Source: a virus. From it: a DNA stretch of 64,000 bases. Location of the stretch: IMG/VR virus record IMGVR_UViG_3300049001_000080, positions 1 through 64,000 of that record, one strand, 5' to 3'. Positions 6,809-15,601 of the stretch are shown here, one piece after another. Position 1 is the first letter of the stretch, and the number at the start of each line of letters is the position of its first letter. The position numbers and the translations under genes are program-made. Below the pieces are notes generated by a model. It made no database searches. It was not told the DNA's origin and saw only the letters and a list, made by a program, of their open reading frames with translations.

Positions 6809-9800
6809 CTAGATGGGGGAGGCGTCGGTGATCGTCACGCCGCGGTCGTCCTTGACCACGACGGCCACCACCAGCGCGTCGGTGCGCAGGTCGCGCTTGA
6901 GCCGCTCCCACGCCGAGGACCAGCAGGACGCGTCCAGCTCGCCGTCCTGCGCGTTGAGCCCGACCCAGGCGTAGTCGCGCCCGCTGCGGTCCACCTTGAC
7001 GGTGGCGCGGGTGACGACGCCGACCACGATGTACCGGCCTGTCGCCCCCTCCTCGACGTCGCTAGCCTTGTGAGCCGCCGCCAGCTCGCGCTCCGGCACG
7101 CGGTCGAACGGCGTGGCGGTGAGGCTGACCCCCAGCAGCGCGCGCTCGCGGGCGCCGATGTCGTCGCGGGTGTAGGGCACGACGGTGGCCGGATCGAGCG
7201 GCGGCGGCTTGAGGTACTGCCGGCAGGCCGTGGTGCACCGTGCCGGCGGCGGCTTGGGCGTGGACGTCCTGGCCTCGCCGCGGCCCTTGGTGACCATCGG
7301 CGGGTCGGGCTCGTGCGCCCAGTCGAAGCCGCAGGGCAGGCCGCCGGGGCCGAGCGCCGACTCGTCCTTGTGCACGCACCTCAGCGCGTCGCCGGTGGTC
7401 TCTCGCTGGAGCTGCTGCTCCAGCGCGCGGCGGTGCGGGTGCATCGAGTCGAACGCCCCCACCGCCACGAGGACGGCCAGGTGGCCGGAGTTGACCTTGC
7501 TCCCCTTCGGCTCCACCAGCCGCGCCGTGAAGTCCTCGACGCCGCCGAAGGGCTGGGCGGCCACGATCAGCGGGCCGCTCTTGGGGCCGAGGCCCTTGAT
7601 GGAGCCGAGCCCGTAGCGGATCACCCCGCCGCCGTCGGTGTCGACGGGCGTCCAGCCCAGCTTGGACTCGTTGACGTCTGGCGGCAGCACGTCGAACCCC
7701 CGCTTCTTGGCCTCGGCCACGAAGTCGGGGACGCGCTCCTCGTCCAAGATGGACAGCGCCGCGGTGATGAACTCCAGCGGGTAGTGGTGCTTGATCCACG
7801 CCGACCAGTACGCCAGCGTGGCGTACGCCCAGGAGTGGCCCTTGTTGAAGGAGTACTGGGCGAAGGTGCGCATCTCGGCCCAGAGCTGGTCGGCCACGGC
7901 TCGGTCGGTACCGCACTCCACGGCGCGCCGCACGAACTCCTCGCCCGCAGCACCGACCTTGTCCACGAGCTTCTTGCCCAGCACCTTGCGCACCTTGCTG
8001 TCGGCCTCGCCGAGGCTGTAGCCGGCGAGCACCACGCAGATCCGCATGATCTGCTCCTGGTAGACGATCACCCCGTAGGTCTCGCCGAGGATCGACTCCA
8101 GCCGTGGGTCGGGGTAGCTGACCTCCTCGACGCCGTGCCGGCGGCGCATGTAGGTCTCGTCCAGCTTGCTCTTCTTCGGCCCGGGCCGGTTCAGCGCCAT
8201 GATCACGCTGAGGTCGGCGACCGACCGCGGCTTGAGGGCGCGGGTCACGTCGCGCCCGGCCTTGGTCTCGATCTGGAAGACGCCCGTCGTGTCGCCCCGG
8301 CAGAGGTCATCCCAGACCGCCCCGTCGAGGTACTCATCGCGCCAGTCGGCCGGCTTGATCTCGATCGCACGACGCTCCCGCACCAGGTCGATGGCCTTCT
8401 GGAGCATGTCCAGCGTGGTCAGCGTCAGGAAGTCGTACTTGAGGTAGCCGAGCATGTCGAGCTGGCGGTAGTCGAACTGGCAGACCTTGGACCCGTCCTT
8501 GTCGAGCCGCTGGGGGAGGTAGGCCAGCGACTCGTCGGTGCTGACGACGACGCCCGACGGGTGCGTCCCGTAGGTGCGCAGCCGGCCGCAGATCCGCTCG
8601 GCCATGTCGAAGATCTCGGGGTTCGCCTTGCGTATCGGGTCCAGCACGTCCGCGTAGAGGCGGAAGAGGTCGTCCCACTTCGGCGGCTGGCCGGCCAGGC
8701 CGGCGGCGTAGGAGTCGACCACCGCCGTGAATCGGTAGAAGTCCGCGTAGTCCGGGACCACGCCCCGCAGCGCGAGGCGCGGGGTGAGCACCCGCCTGGC
8801 GTCGTTGACGGCGCTCTTGACGCGCTCGACCTGGTGCGTCGAGATGCGCAGCACCCGGTCGTCACCCCACCGATCGCGCAGGTAGCCGAGGATGCGGTCG
8901 CGCCATGAGGCAGGGAAGTCGATGTCGAAGTCGGGCATGTCCTTACGCTCGGGGGTGAGGAACCGCTCGACCGGGAGGTCGGCCTCGACCGGGTCGGCGT
9001 CGGTGATGTCGCTGAGGTAGGCCACCAGCGAGGCGACGCAGCTCCCGCGCCCCGGCCCCACGAGGCAGCCCTGGCCCTTGGCCCACCTCACCGCGTCGCT
9101 GGTGACGAGGACGAACCCGCAGAGCTGCTGGGGCACGTACAGCTCGTTCAGCTCGTACAGCAGCCGGTCGACGTACACCTGCTCCGGGAGGCGCTTGCCC
9201 TTGACCTTGCGCTCCCAGTTGGACAGGCAGAGGTCCGTGAGGCGCGCGACGTCGGCCGGCACGGCCTCCTCGACCGGACCGCGGCTGTAGACGGGGTAGG
9301 AGTCCTTCTTGACGATCTTCGCGGCGCACCGCTCGGCCAGCTTGAGCGTGTTGGCCATCGCCTCGACCACCACGTCCTCGCCCAGGTAGGCCAGCGCGGC
9401 GGCCACCTCGTCGGCGGTGTGGTAGTGGTAGAGCTGCTCGCCTCCGAACATGCCGGTGTCCTCGCCCAGCGTCTTGCCAGTCTGGAGAGCCATCCAGGCT
9501 TCGTGCAGCTCGGCGTCCGACCTGTCGGTGTAGTGGCTGTCCGCCGCGGCGATCATCGGCGTACCGGTCTCGCGGGCCAGCGCGGCGAGCTGGCGGTTGA
9601 CGTCCATCTGCTCGGGCAGGTGGTTGACGTGGATCTCGATGTAGAAGCGGTCACCGAAGATCGCGAGGAACCGGCCTAGGAGCTGGCGGGCCTCGTCGAC
9701 GCGACCTTTGAGGATGGCCTGCGACAGCGGGCCGCCTAGGCAGCCCGACGAGGCCATGATGCCGTCGCCGAGGCGCTCTAGGACGTCCCAGTCGATCCGA

Positions 9801-10543
9801 GGGTTGTGGTAGAACCCCGAGACGTGGCCCTCGGTGCTGATCGCCCACAGGTTCTTGAGGCCCTGGTCGTCCATGGCCCAGAGGCAGATGTGGTTGTAGA
9901 GCTTCTCGCCCGGCTTGGCGGGCTCCTTTACGTGGCGGTCGTGGACGAAGTAGGCCTCGATCCCGAAGCCCGGCCTGATACCCACGCGCTCGCACTGGAC
10001 GGCGAGGTCCGGGTGCCCGGTGACGAAGCCGTGGTCCGTCAGCGGCAGGAACGGCGACCCGTCCTCCGCAGCCCGGTCAGCTAGGCCGGCGACGGTCGAC
10101 AGGCCGTCGAGCGGTGAGAACTCCGAGTGCACATGGGTCGGGGCACATATGAGCAGGCCGAGCTGGGCGGCCTCCGGGCGATCAGGCTCCAGCGCGCGGA
10201 GCACGACGTCCTCGTAGGAGGGCGGCTCGCCGAGCCAGGTGGACCAGCCGCGCGGGACCAGGACGCCCTCGTCCGGGCGCTCCTCGCGGTGGGCCTCGAA
10301 GTCGGCGTCGGTGAGGACGCGGTACCGGCCTGGACCGTCCACCACGACCAGCAGGCTGGCGGAGCCCATGCTCGCCTGCGCCCAGGTGCGCAGGCGGATC
10401 GAGCCGGCCTGGTCGGGGTGCAGGAGCAGCACGCCTGCGTCGTCGACGTCCCGCGCCAGGCAGGGCGCGGGGAAGGACCGGCCGGCCACCTCGACGGTGG
10501 TCTGGTCGATCGAGAGGTCCTCGGAGTACTCGTAGCCGGGCAT
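6809..10543 (-). CDS. dnaE: DNA polymerase III alpha subunit (DnaE-type)
   Basis: The 1244-residue protein is a bacterial-type replicative polymerase. About 135 residues of unassigned N-terminal sequence precede the PHP domain (THVHSEFSPLDG, PLTDHGFV, AADSHY). The palm contains the catalytic signature MPDFDIDFP, and the fingers and tandem helix-hairpin region follow (YSFNKGHSWAYA, PPDVNESKLGW, RYGLGSIKGLG). The C-terminus has an OB-fold (ATVKVDRSGRDYAWVGL). It copies the phage genome with the helicase, primase and loader encoded upstream. A GAGGAGGTG site precedes ATG 10541-10543. No clamp or clamp-loader gene is seen, so the host clamp is probably used. Confidence 0.94.
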   Translation of the reverse strand: MPGYEYSEDLSIDQTTVEVAGRSFPAPCLARDVDDAGVLLLHPDQAGSIRLRTWAQASMGSASLLVVVDGPGRYRVLTDADFEAHREERPDEGVLVPRGWSTWLGEPPSYEDVVLRALEPDRPEAAQLGLLICAPTHVHSEFSPLDGLSTVAGLADRAAEDGSPFLPLTDHGFVTGHPDLAVQCERVGIRPGFGIEAYFVHDRHVKEPAKPGEKLYNHICLWAMDDQGLKNLWAISTEGHVSGFYHNPRIDWDVLERLGDGIMASSGCLGGPLSQAILKGRVDEARQLLGRFLAIFGDRFYIEIHVNHLPEQMDVNRQLAALARETGTPMIAAADSHYTDRSDAELHEAWMALQTGKTLGEDTGMFGGEQLYHYHTADEVAAALAYLGEDVVVEAMANTLKLAERCAAKIVKKDSYPVYSRGPVEEAVPADVARLTDLCLSNWERKVKGKRLPEQVYVDRLLYELNELYVPQQLCGFVLVTSDAVRWAKGQGCLVGPGRGSCVASLVAYLSDITDADPVEADLPVERFLTPERKDMPDFDIDFPASWRDRILGYLRDRWGDDRVLRISTHQVERVKSAVNDARRVLTPRLALRGVVPDYADFYRFTAVVDSYAAGLAGQPPKWDDLFRLYADVLDPIRKANPEIFDMAERICGRLRTYGTHPSGVVVSTDESLAYLPQRLDKDGSKVCQFDYRQLDMLGYLKYDFLTLTTLDMLQKAIDLVRERRAIEIKPADWRDEYLDGAVWDDLCRGDTTGVFQIETKAGRDVTRALKPRSVADLSVIMALNRPGPKKSKLDETYMRRRHGVEEVSYPDPRLESILGETYGVIVYQEQIMRICVVLAGYSLGEADSKVRKVLGKKLVDKVGAAGEEFVRRAVECGTDRAVADQLWAEMRTFAQYSFNKGHSWAYATLAYWSAWIKHHYPLEFITAALSILDEERVPDFVAEAKKRGFDVLPPDVNESKLGWTPVDTDGGGVIRYGLGSIKGLGPKSGPLIVAAQPFGGVEDFTARLVEPKGSKVNSGHLAVLVAVGAFDSMHPHRRALEQQLQRETTGDALRCVHKDESALGPGGLPCGFDWAHEPDPPMVTKGRGEARTSTPKPPPARCTTACRQYLKPPPLDPATVVPYTRDDIGARERALLGVSLTATPFDRVPERELAAAHKASDVEEGATGRYIVVGVVTRATVKVDRSGRDYAWVGLNAQDGELDASCWSSAWERLKRDLRTDALVVAVVVKDDRGVTITDASPI

Positions 10544-10558
10544 GACACCTCCTCGCCC

Positions 10559-10599
10559 GCGGCGCCCACTGAGGCAGGGGAGTCCTCAGTGGGCGCCGC
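10559..10599 (-). terminator. Strong hairpin between the ssDNA-binding candidate and dnaE
   Basis: A perfect 16-bp inverted repeat (10559-10574 with 10584-10599) and a nine-base loop form a very GC-rich hairpin after the stop at 10624 and just before dnaE. No U-tract follows, so it may terminate without one, act as an attenuator, or protect mRNA ends. Confidence 0.7.
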
Positions 10600-10623
10600 G
10601 GGGCTAGCGCATCGAGTCGGGTG

Positions 10624-11889
10624 TCAGCCGATGATGACGGCGGGGGCTTCGGACTCGGGCTTGCCCTTGCCCTTGGCTCCGGCCGGTGACACGCCCTTGA
10701 CCACGCGGTCGCGCACGGCCGCCAGGTCGACCTCCGCGGAGGTCGAGGTCGCCGGCTCCTCTGCGGGCGCCTGCTGCGCTGCCGGCGTGTCAGCGTCCGG
10801 CGGGCGGTGCGCCCACGGCGGCTCGTCGTCATCGGCCGGCTTGGGGTCGGGCGCGTCCATCGGCTCCACGCGGGCGCGCAGGGCCTCCAGAGCAGCGCTG
10901 GGCAGGGTGGTGTCCCCGGACGGCGCTGCCGGACCACTGGAGCCGCCTGAGGTCTCGCCCTCACCCGGCACGAAGAAGGTGTTGTAGTAGTCGTCGCTGG
11001 CCAACCGGGTCACGATCGTGCGCAGGTCCGGCAGGTCCGGCAGGTACTTCTTGACGATGCGGGGGTCGGCCAGGTCGAAGAGGATCGGCTGCACCGGCTC
11101 GCCCTCCGGGGTCTCCGGGTTGGGCACGAACTGCTTCGCCTGCTGCGGGCTGACCTTGTACTCGGTGTCGTTCATGCCGGTGCCGGACCGCGTCACCAGG
11201 AACACGGTGTCGGACAGCGACCCCCAGTCCTGGCCCATGCCCCAGAAGGTCGAGTAGAAGTTCTTCCAGGACAGGCTGCACTGCCGGATGTCGGGGACCT
11301 GCGTCGACTCGCCGGTCTCGTTGCCGTCGGCGTCGGTGCGCTTGATCTCCTTCATCTGCGGTTTGAACGACACGACGCGGCCGACCTGGTGCGCGCCGAT
11401 CTGACCGGCCGCGACCATCTCCTCGGTGCCGCGGACGGGCTCCATCACGAGCACCAGCGAGTAGGTCTGGTCGAACGGCCGGACCGACTTCCCCTTGTAC
11501 TTGCCCTCGGCCTCCTTGACGTTGGCGCAGATCCAGCAGTCGCCGAAGGCCAGCTTGAACGGCCCCTCGTTGCGGCACACCGCCGACATGTTGGGTGGCC
11601 ACTTCTTCCCGCTCTTGTAGTCCTTCGGCGCGCGCTTGGTCGGCACGAAGCTGTGGGACTTGACGGTGATCCAGGCCGTCGGCACGCCGGGGTTCGACGC
11701 CACGTCGTTGACGAACATGAAGTACGCGCTCTCCTGGTCCTCCAGCTTGAACGTCCCGAGCCGGTCGAACCCCTGCTTGCGCGCCTTGGCCGCCTGCTCG
11801 GCAGCCGCCCCGCCCATATGTCCGCCGAAGTCGATCTCGACCTCGGCCTCGGCCGTCGCGCCCTGTGTTGATGTCATCGCTGCTCTCAT
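10624..11889 (-). CDS. Probable ssDNA-binding/recombination-associated protein
   Basis: The product is about 421 residues. It begins with a VEIDFGGHM segment, has a globular part rich in aromatic and basic residues with a possible zinc site (CRNEGPF then CWIC), strands such as WKNFYSTFWGMGQDWG, and a long disordered acidic, Pro/Ala-rich C-terminal tail. That layout (core, zinc site, acidic tail) resembles phage gp32-type ssDNA-binding proteins, and it sits directly before dnaE. The assignment is an inference, not a firm family match. The ATG at 11887-11889 overlaps the upstream stop (ATGA); ATG 11875-11877 is an alternative start. Confidence 0.6.
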   Translation of the reverse strand: MRAAMTSTQGATAEAEVEIDFGGHMGGAAAEQAAKARKQGFDRLGTFKLEDQESAYFMFVNDVASNPGVPTAWITVKSHSFVPTKRAPKDYKSGKKWPPNMSAVCRNEGPFKLAFGDCWICANVKEAEGKYKGKSVRPFDQTYSLVLVMEPVRGTEEMVAAGQIGAHQVGRVVSFKPQMKEIKRTDADGNETGESTQVPDIRQCSLSWKNFYSTFWGMGQDWGSLSDTVFLVTRSGTGMNDTEYKVSPQQAKQFVPNPETPEGEPVQPILFDLADPRIVKKYLPDLPDLRTIVTRLASDDYYNTFFVPGEGETSGGSSGPAAPSGDTTLPSAALEALRARVEPMDAPDPKPADDDEPPWAHRPPDADTPAAQQAPAEEPATSTSAEVDLAAVRDRVVKGVSPAGAKGKGKPESEAPAVIIG

Positions 11890-12680
11890 CCTGTTGTCTG
11901 GTGCGCCATCGGCGCTGCGCTCGGTGTGATCACCGCGACGAGGTCGATAGCCCGCGTCGCGTCGTGCTGGTCGGGCCAGTGGTGCTCGTCGACGAGGAGG
12001 ACGTCGACCCGGCCGACCCGTGCGTGCACCCAGGGGTGCGGTGTCTCCCCCTTGATCCCGACGGCCAGTCGGGCGTGGAGCCCCCTCTCGCTGGCGGCGG
12101 AGACGAGGAGCCGCTGCCACAGGGCCAGCAGGCGCTCATCGTCGGAGTCGCTCCGCCACCGGTAGTAGCCGTAGGGGTACCTGGCGGGCGGCGGGGCCTC
12201 ATCATGATGCTCGCAAGCATCCTTGGAGTCAACGGCCTGCGGGCCGTGCAGGCGCACGTCATCTGGACCCCAGCCCATCTGCTCGCCGACCACCGACGCC
12301 AGCTCGCCGTCGGTGAGCCCGACCTGACCGTGCCGGGTCCGCAGCACCCAGCCGGCGAACATGAACTCGGAGTAGTCGGCCTGCTCCTGCGCCTGACGCT
12401 GCTCGGCCAGGTAGGTGTCCTCGAAGCGCTCGTCCGGCGGGGTCCGGTCGTACCGGCGCCGGGTCTCGGGATCCAGGAGCTGGGCCAGGACGTACGTCAG
12501 GCGGGGGGAGGACGGGCCGTCGAGGGCCAGGTAGGCGCGCCGCAGCTCGTCCTTGCCGGCGCGCCAGCCCACCCCCAGCTCGCGGTAGTAGCCCTCGACG
12601 TCCCAGGACCACGGCGGTTCGTAGTGGCCGAGGGGCACGAGGTCGGTGCAGGTGCTGAACAGCACCGGGCCGTCGCCCAC
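11886..12680 (-). CDS. J-domain-like protein
   Basis: About 264 residues. Residues 25-75 read DVEGYYRELGVGWRAGKDELRRAYLAL then LLDPETRRRYD, which follows the DnaJ J-domain layout (helix I, helix II, helix IV with DPxxRxxYD). The HPD loop that activates DnaK is missing; LDGPSS occupies that stretch. The protein may therefore use the fold for protein contacts without stimulating Hsp70. The rest is Trp-rich and soluble. The start is uncertain: GTG 12678-12680 is chosen because a 51-codon gene with a strong ribosome-binding site occupies the region further upstream; the open frame extends to 12896. Confidence 0.6.
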   Translation of the reverse strand: MGDGPVLFSTCTDLVPLGHYEPPWSWDVEGYYRELGVGWRAGKDELRRAYLALDGPSSPRLTYVLAQLLDPETRRRYDRTPPDERFEDTYLAEQRQAQEQADYSEFMFAGWVLRTRHGQVGLTDGELASVVGEQMGWGPDDVRLHGPQAVDSKDACEHHDEAPPPARYPYGYYRWRSDSDDERLLALWQRLLVSAASERGLHARLAVGIKGETPHPWVHARVGRVDVLLVDEHHWPDQHDATRAIDLVAVITPSAAPMAHQTTG

Positions 12681-12693
12681 CCGCCAGGGGCGC

Positions 12694-12849
12694 TCAGGGT
12701 CGCGGCTGCTCTCGATCGCACCGCGGGTCGGGCTGGCCGTCACGACGCGGCTCTCCCGCGTCCTCGGCGTCTCGATCGTCGCCCCGCCGGTCGTCTGGGT
12801 CCGGCTGGTCGGGCAGGACCTGGCCGGTACCGTGCTTGACGATCGCCAC
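12694..12849 (-). CDS. Small acidic hypothetical protein, 51 aa
   Basis: A 51-codon frame starts at GTG 12847-12849 with GAGGAGGAG a few bases upstream. The product starts MAIVKHGTGQVLPDQPDPDD and continues with a very Asp/Arg-rich, disordered tail. It overlaps a possible 5' extension of the J-domain-like gene in another frame, but the ribosome-binding site and protein-like start favour this frame. No function is known. Confidence 0.5.
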   Translation of the reverse strand: MAIVKHGTGQVLPDQPDPDDRRGDDRDAEDAGEPRRDGQPDPRCDREQPRP

Positions 12850-12870
12850 GTCTCCTCCTCGGGTCGCTGA

Positions 12871-13971
12871 TCACGGGCAGTGTCCATCGTGGACACTCTT
12901 GCAGAACCAGCAGCTCAGCGCCTTCGGTGGCTGCCAGAGGCAGGCCGGCACGGCGCCCGCGTACAGCTCCGCGACCGTCAGGTCGTCCATGTCGCCTGGG
13001 TCGGCCGCCCAGGGGCTGTCGACCACCCAGACGTCGGTGTAGGGAGTCAGGCGGTCGATCAGCCCGGGCCTGCGCTGGCGGCCCTCCTGGGCGCCCTGGA
13101 CCGCCTTCCAGCCGGCGTCGTCGTTGTCCATCCACAGCACGACCCGCTTGTGCTCGGCGATCAGACGGACCTGGGCGTCGGTCACCTCGCTGCCGAAGGT
13201 CGCCTCGATGGGCAGGTGGTGCGTGTGCCGCAGCACGCTCATCGGCGACTCGACCACCACGGCGATCCGACGCGCGGGGTCGTAGTTGTAGATCGTGCGC
13301 CCGGCCGGGAACTCGCCGGTGCTGAGGTACTTGGGGCTGCCGTCGTCGTAGAGCCGGCGGGACTGCCAGCCCACCAGGTCGCCGCGCCAGAAGTGCGGGA
13401 AGACGACGCGCTCCCCCGTCCGGCCCTGGTCGTCGAGGGGGAACCGCTCGGCGTACCCCACCCGCAGCGCCCGCACGTTCTCCCTCGGCACACCGCGACC
13501 CTTGGGCACGGCGTCGACGGGGTCGGTGAGGTAGGGGTGGATGAGCATCCACGGCGCGATGGCCCGCTCGCTCATCCTCGGGATCGGCGTCAGCCCGCGG
13601 CGGGGCGCGGCCTCCATCGCGTCGATGATGGACAGCAGCGTGCCGGCGTCCCAGTCCGGCCCTGTACAGGACTTCTGCTTCAGCCACTCCCGGGCCGCCG
13701 GCCCCGGGATGCCGCGGCACGCGGCGATGAACCAGAGCAGACCACCATAACTATTACAACTAAGACAATTGTAGACAAGCTTCTTATAATTTAGGGAGGC
13801 GGACGGTCGGCTCTCGTCATGCCAGGGCAGCACGCAACAGTGCTCCAGCTCACCCTTCTCGTGCCTGACCCTGATCCGCGTAGCGCCGAACTCGGCCAGC
13901 AGCCCGCGGCACATCTCCTCCTTGACCGCGTCCGGCAGGAGCGCGGTCTCGAAGATCGAGGTCTCGGTCAT
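12871..13971 (-). CDS. dnaG: DnaG-type DNA primase
   Basis: The 366-residue protein has an N-terminal CHC2-like zinc-binding region (HCCVLPWHDESRPS then YNCLSCNSYGG) and a Toprim domain (VVVESPMSVL supplying the Glu, VLWMDNDDAG the Asp-x-Asp). It makes RNA primers for replication; the C-terminal helicase-binding domain of bacterial DnaG is absent, as in many phage primases. The ATG at 13969-13971 overlaps the preceding stop (ATGA). The stretch encoding the second half of the zinc site is strikingly AT-rich compared with everything around it (13742-13800). Confidence 0.85.
   Translation of the reverse strand: MTETSIFETALLPDAVKEEMCRGLLAEFGATRIRVRHEKGELEHCCVLPWHDESRPSASLNYKKLVYNCLSCNSYGGLLWFIAACRGIPGPAAREWLKQKSCTGPDWDAGTLLSIIDAMEAAPRRGLTPIPRMSERAIAPWMLIHPYLTDPVDAVPKGRGVPRENVRALRVGYAERFPLDDQGRTGERVVFPHFWRGDLVGWQSRRLYDDGSPKYLSTGEFPAGRTIYNYDPARRIAVVVESPMSVLRHTHHLPIEATFGSEVTDAQVRLIAEHKRVVLWMDNDDAGWKAVQGAQEGRQRRPGLIDRLTPYTDVWVVDSPWAADPGDMDDLTVAELYAGAVPACLWQPPKALSCWFCKSVHDGHCP
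13742..13800. other. AT-rich island within the primase zinc-finger codons
   Basis: About 60 bases with mostly A/T third positions lie in an otherwise GC-rich gene. The patch contains CAATTG, AAGCTT and, on the plus strand, a TATAAT hexamer. It encodes SLNYKKLVYNCLSCNSYGG, so the reading frame is intact. Confidence 0.6.
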
Positions 13972-14297
13972 GACGCCCGCACCCTGGCGCCGTCGTCGTC
14001 CAGCCGACGGCGCGACCCGTCGCGCCACGAGCCGTTCCGCTCGCCCGTGGGGGCCCCGCCGCGGCTCGGCTGGTAGCTAGCGCGCCAGGAGAGCACCTCG
14101 TCGGGGTCGAACAGCCAGGTCGTCTGCCCGCCGACCTCGACTCGCACGCCGCCTGGGAAGCCGTTCGTGGCCCTGCGGCTCAGCCAGGCGTCGGCCTGCC
14201 TGCGGGTGACGCCCAGGAGGGCGGCCACGCTGGAGGTGCCGCGCAGGTAGCGCTCGCCGAGCACCTCGACGTACCTGACGACCTCGGGCGGCCTCAC
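13968..14297 (-). CDS. Helix-turn-helix DNA-binding protein
   Basis: A 109-residue basic protein with RGTSSVAALLGVTRRQADAW at about residues 18-37, a clear helix-turn-helix, followed by a possible wing (VRVEVGGQTTWLFDPDEVLSW), which matches the MerR/excisionase-type winged helix layout. The C-terminal tail is Arg-rich. The GTG at 14295-14297 overlaps the helicase stop (GTGA). Lying between helicase and primase genes, it could be an origin-binding or regulatory protein; this is an inference. Confidence 0.65.
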   Translation of the reverse strand: MRPPEVVRYVEVLGERYLRGTSSVAALLGVTRRQADAWLSRRATNGFPGGVRVEVGGQTTWLFDPDEVLSWRASYQPSRGGAPTGERNGSWRDGSRRRLDDDGARVRAS

Positions 14298-15601
14298 GCC
14301 GGGGCCACCGAGCAGCGCACGGACATCTTGCCGACGTCGATGTGTCGGTTCAGCTCCCAGGCCGCCCCAGGGGGGACGCGACGACCAGCGACCTGCTCGA
14401 ACGTGCACAGGTTGTTGGCCTGCTGCATCCGGTTGGCGTGCAGCGCGAAGGCGAAGGAGCAGGTCCGCTCCACGCCGGAGCCCTCGGCGGCGTGCCGGGC
14501 CTTCGCGTGGCCGTGCTTCTCGATGTACTCCTCGCCCTCGCGGTTCACCTGGTGGATCAGGAGGCAGGGCAGCAGGTGCCGGCCGGTGGAGACGAGGACA
14601 GCCAGCTCCTTGATCGTCCGCCAGATCTCGTCCGGCTTGGTGCCCGCCTTGCGCTCCGTGGTGGGCGACATGAAGGTGAGCTGGTCCAGGATGATCGAGT
14701 CGGCGCCGTAGGCCCTGGCCTGCTGGACGAGCTGGGCCGGCGTCCGCATGTCCTCGTCGGGGTGGAAGATGTGCAGCGGCACGTCGCTCGCGTCGAGCAC
14801 GTCGTGCACCCACGTCTTGAGCTTGTCGTAGTCCTCGGCGTCGAGCTTGCCGTCCTGTAGCTCCTGGATCGAGAGGCCCAGCGCGACGCAGGCGAGCCGG
14901 AGCTGGGTCATCTCGATGCTGTTCTCCATCGTGTAGAGCGCCACCACGCGCCCGCGCTCCCACTCCCTTACCGCCACGAAGTCCGCGAACCATGACTTCC
15001 CTTGCTTCGGAGGAGCCATCACGACAGCGACCTCGCCGTCCCAGACGCCGCGCGTGTGGGCGTCGACCTCCGGCAGGCCGAAGGTCAGGCCGCGGATCGG
15101 GTTGCCGGAGGCGGCCACCCGGTCGTACTCGGCGAGCATGTCCAGGGCGCCGGTGCGCAGGTCGACCGCCGTAGTCCCCGGCTCCAGCTTGGTCGAGATC
15201 ATCGCCAGCTCGGCCGAGTGCGCGGCGATGACCTGACGCCGCTCCTCGGGGGCGCACTCGGCGATCCCGTGCACGAGGCTCCGGGTGAAGCGGGACACCT
15301 CGGAGCGGCCGAAGTCGGCGCGCAGCTCCTCGACCGCCGACTCCATCGTCTCCTCGGGCGGGTGGTGGACGTCGACCTCATGGTCGGACAGGACGTGCCG
15401 GTCGGTCTCCCACCGCCGCACGATCACGTCGGCGGTGGGCGCCCGGTTGCCCTGGCGCAGGTAGCCCAGCGCCCACTGGACGACGGGCCTCAGCCCGGGG
15501 CTGGGCAGCAGCTCCAGCTCCAGCCCCTCGCGGGCCAGGCTCTTAAGGCTCTCGGTGTCGGTGAGCAGGCCGACCACGACCCGCTCGGCCGCAGTGCTCA
15601 C
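14294..15601 (-). CDS. dnaB: DnaB-type replicative helicase
   Basis: The 435-residue protein has an N-terminal alpha-helical region (VSTAAERVVVGLLTD onward) and a RecA-like motor: Walker A APPKQGKS, then VVALYTMENS, Walker B SIILDQLTFMSP and a sensor strand LPCLLIHQVNREG. The first Walker A glycine is replaced by alanine. It unwinds DNA at the fork and works with the neighbouring primase and AAA+ loader. The GTG at 15599-15601 overlaps the loader's stop (GTGA). Motif order and context support the call. Confidence 0.88.
   Translation of the reverse strand: MSTAAERVVVGLLTDTESLKSLAREGLELELLPSPGLRPVVQWALGYLRQGNRAPTADVIVRRWETDRHVLSDHEVDVHHPPEETMESAVEELRADFGRSEVSRFTRSLVHGIAECAPEERRQVIAAHSAELAMISTKLEPGTTAVDLRTGALDMLAEYDRVAASGNPIRGLTFGLPEVDAHTRGVWDGEVAVVMAPPKQGKSWFADFVAVREWERGRVVALYTMENSIEMTQLRLACVALGLSIQELQDGKLDAEDYDKLKTWVHDVLDASDVPLHIFHPDEDMRTPAQLVQQARAYGADSIILDQLTFMSPTTERKAGTKPDEIWRTIKELAVLVSTGRHLLPCLLIHQVNREGEEYIEKHGHAKARHAAEGSGVERTCSFAFALHANRMQQANNLCTFEQVAGRRVPPGAAWELNRHIDVGKMSVRCSVAPA

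Noticed and set aside
6530-8908. Long plus-strand open frame opposite dnaE and recA
   Set aside because: It is the antisense shadow of a GC-rich gene: no ribosome-binding site, no protein-like motifs, and the minus strand encodes a clear polymerase.
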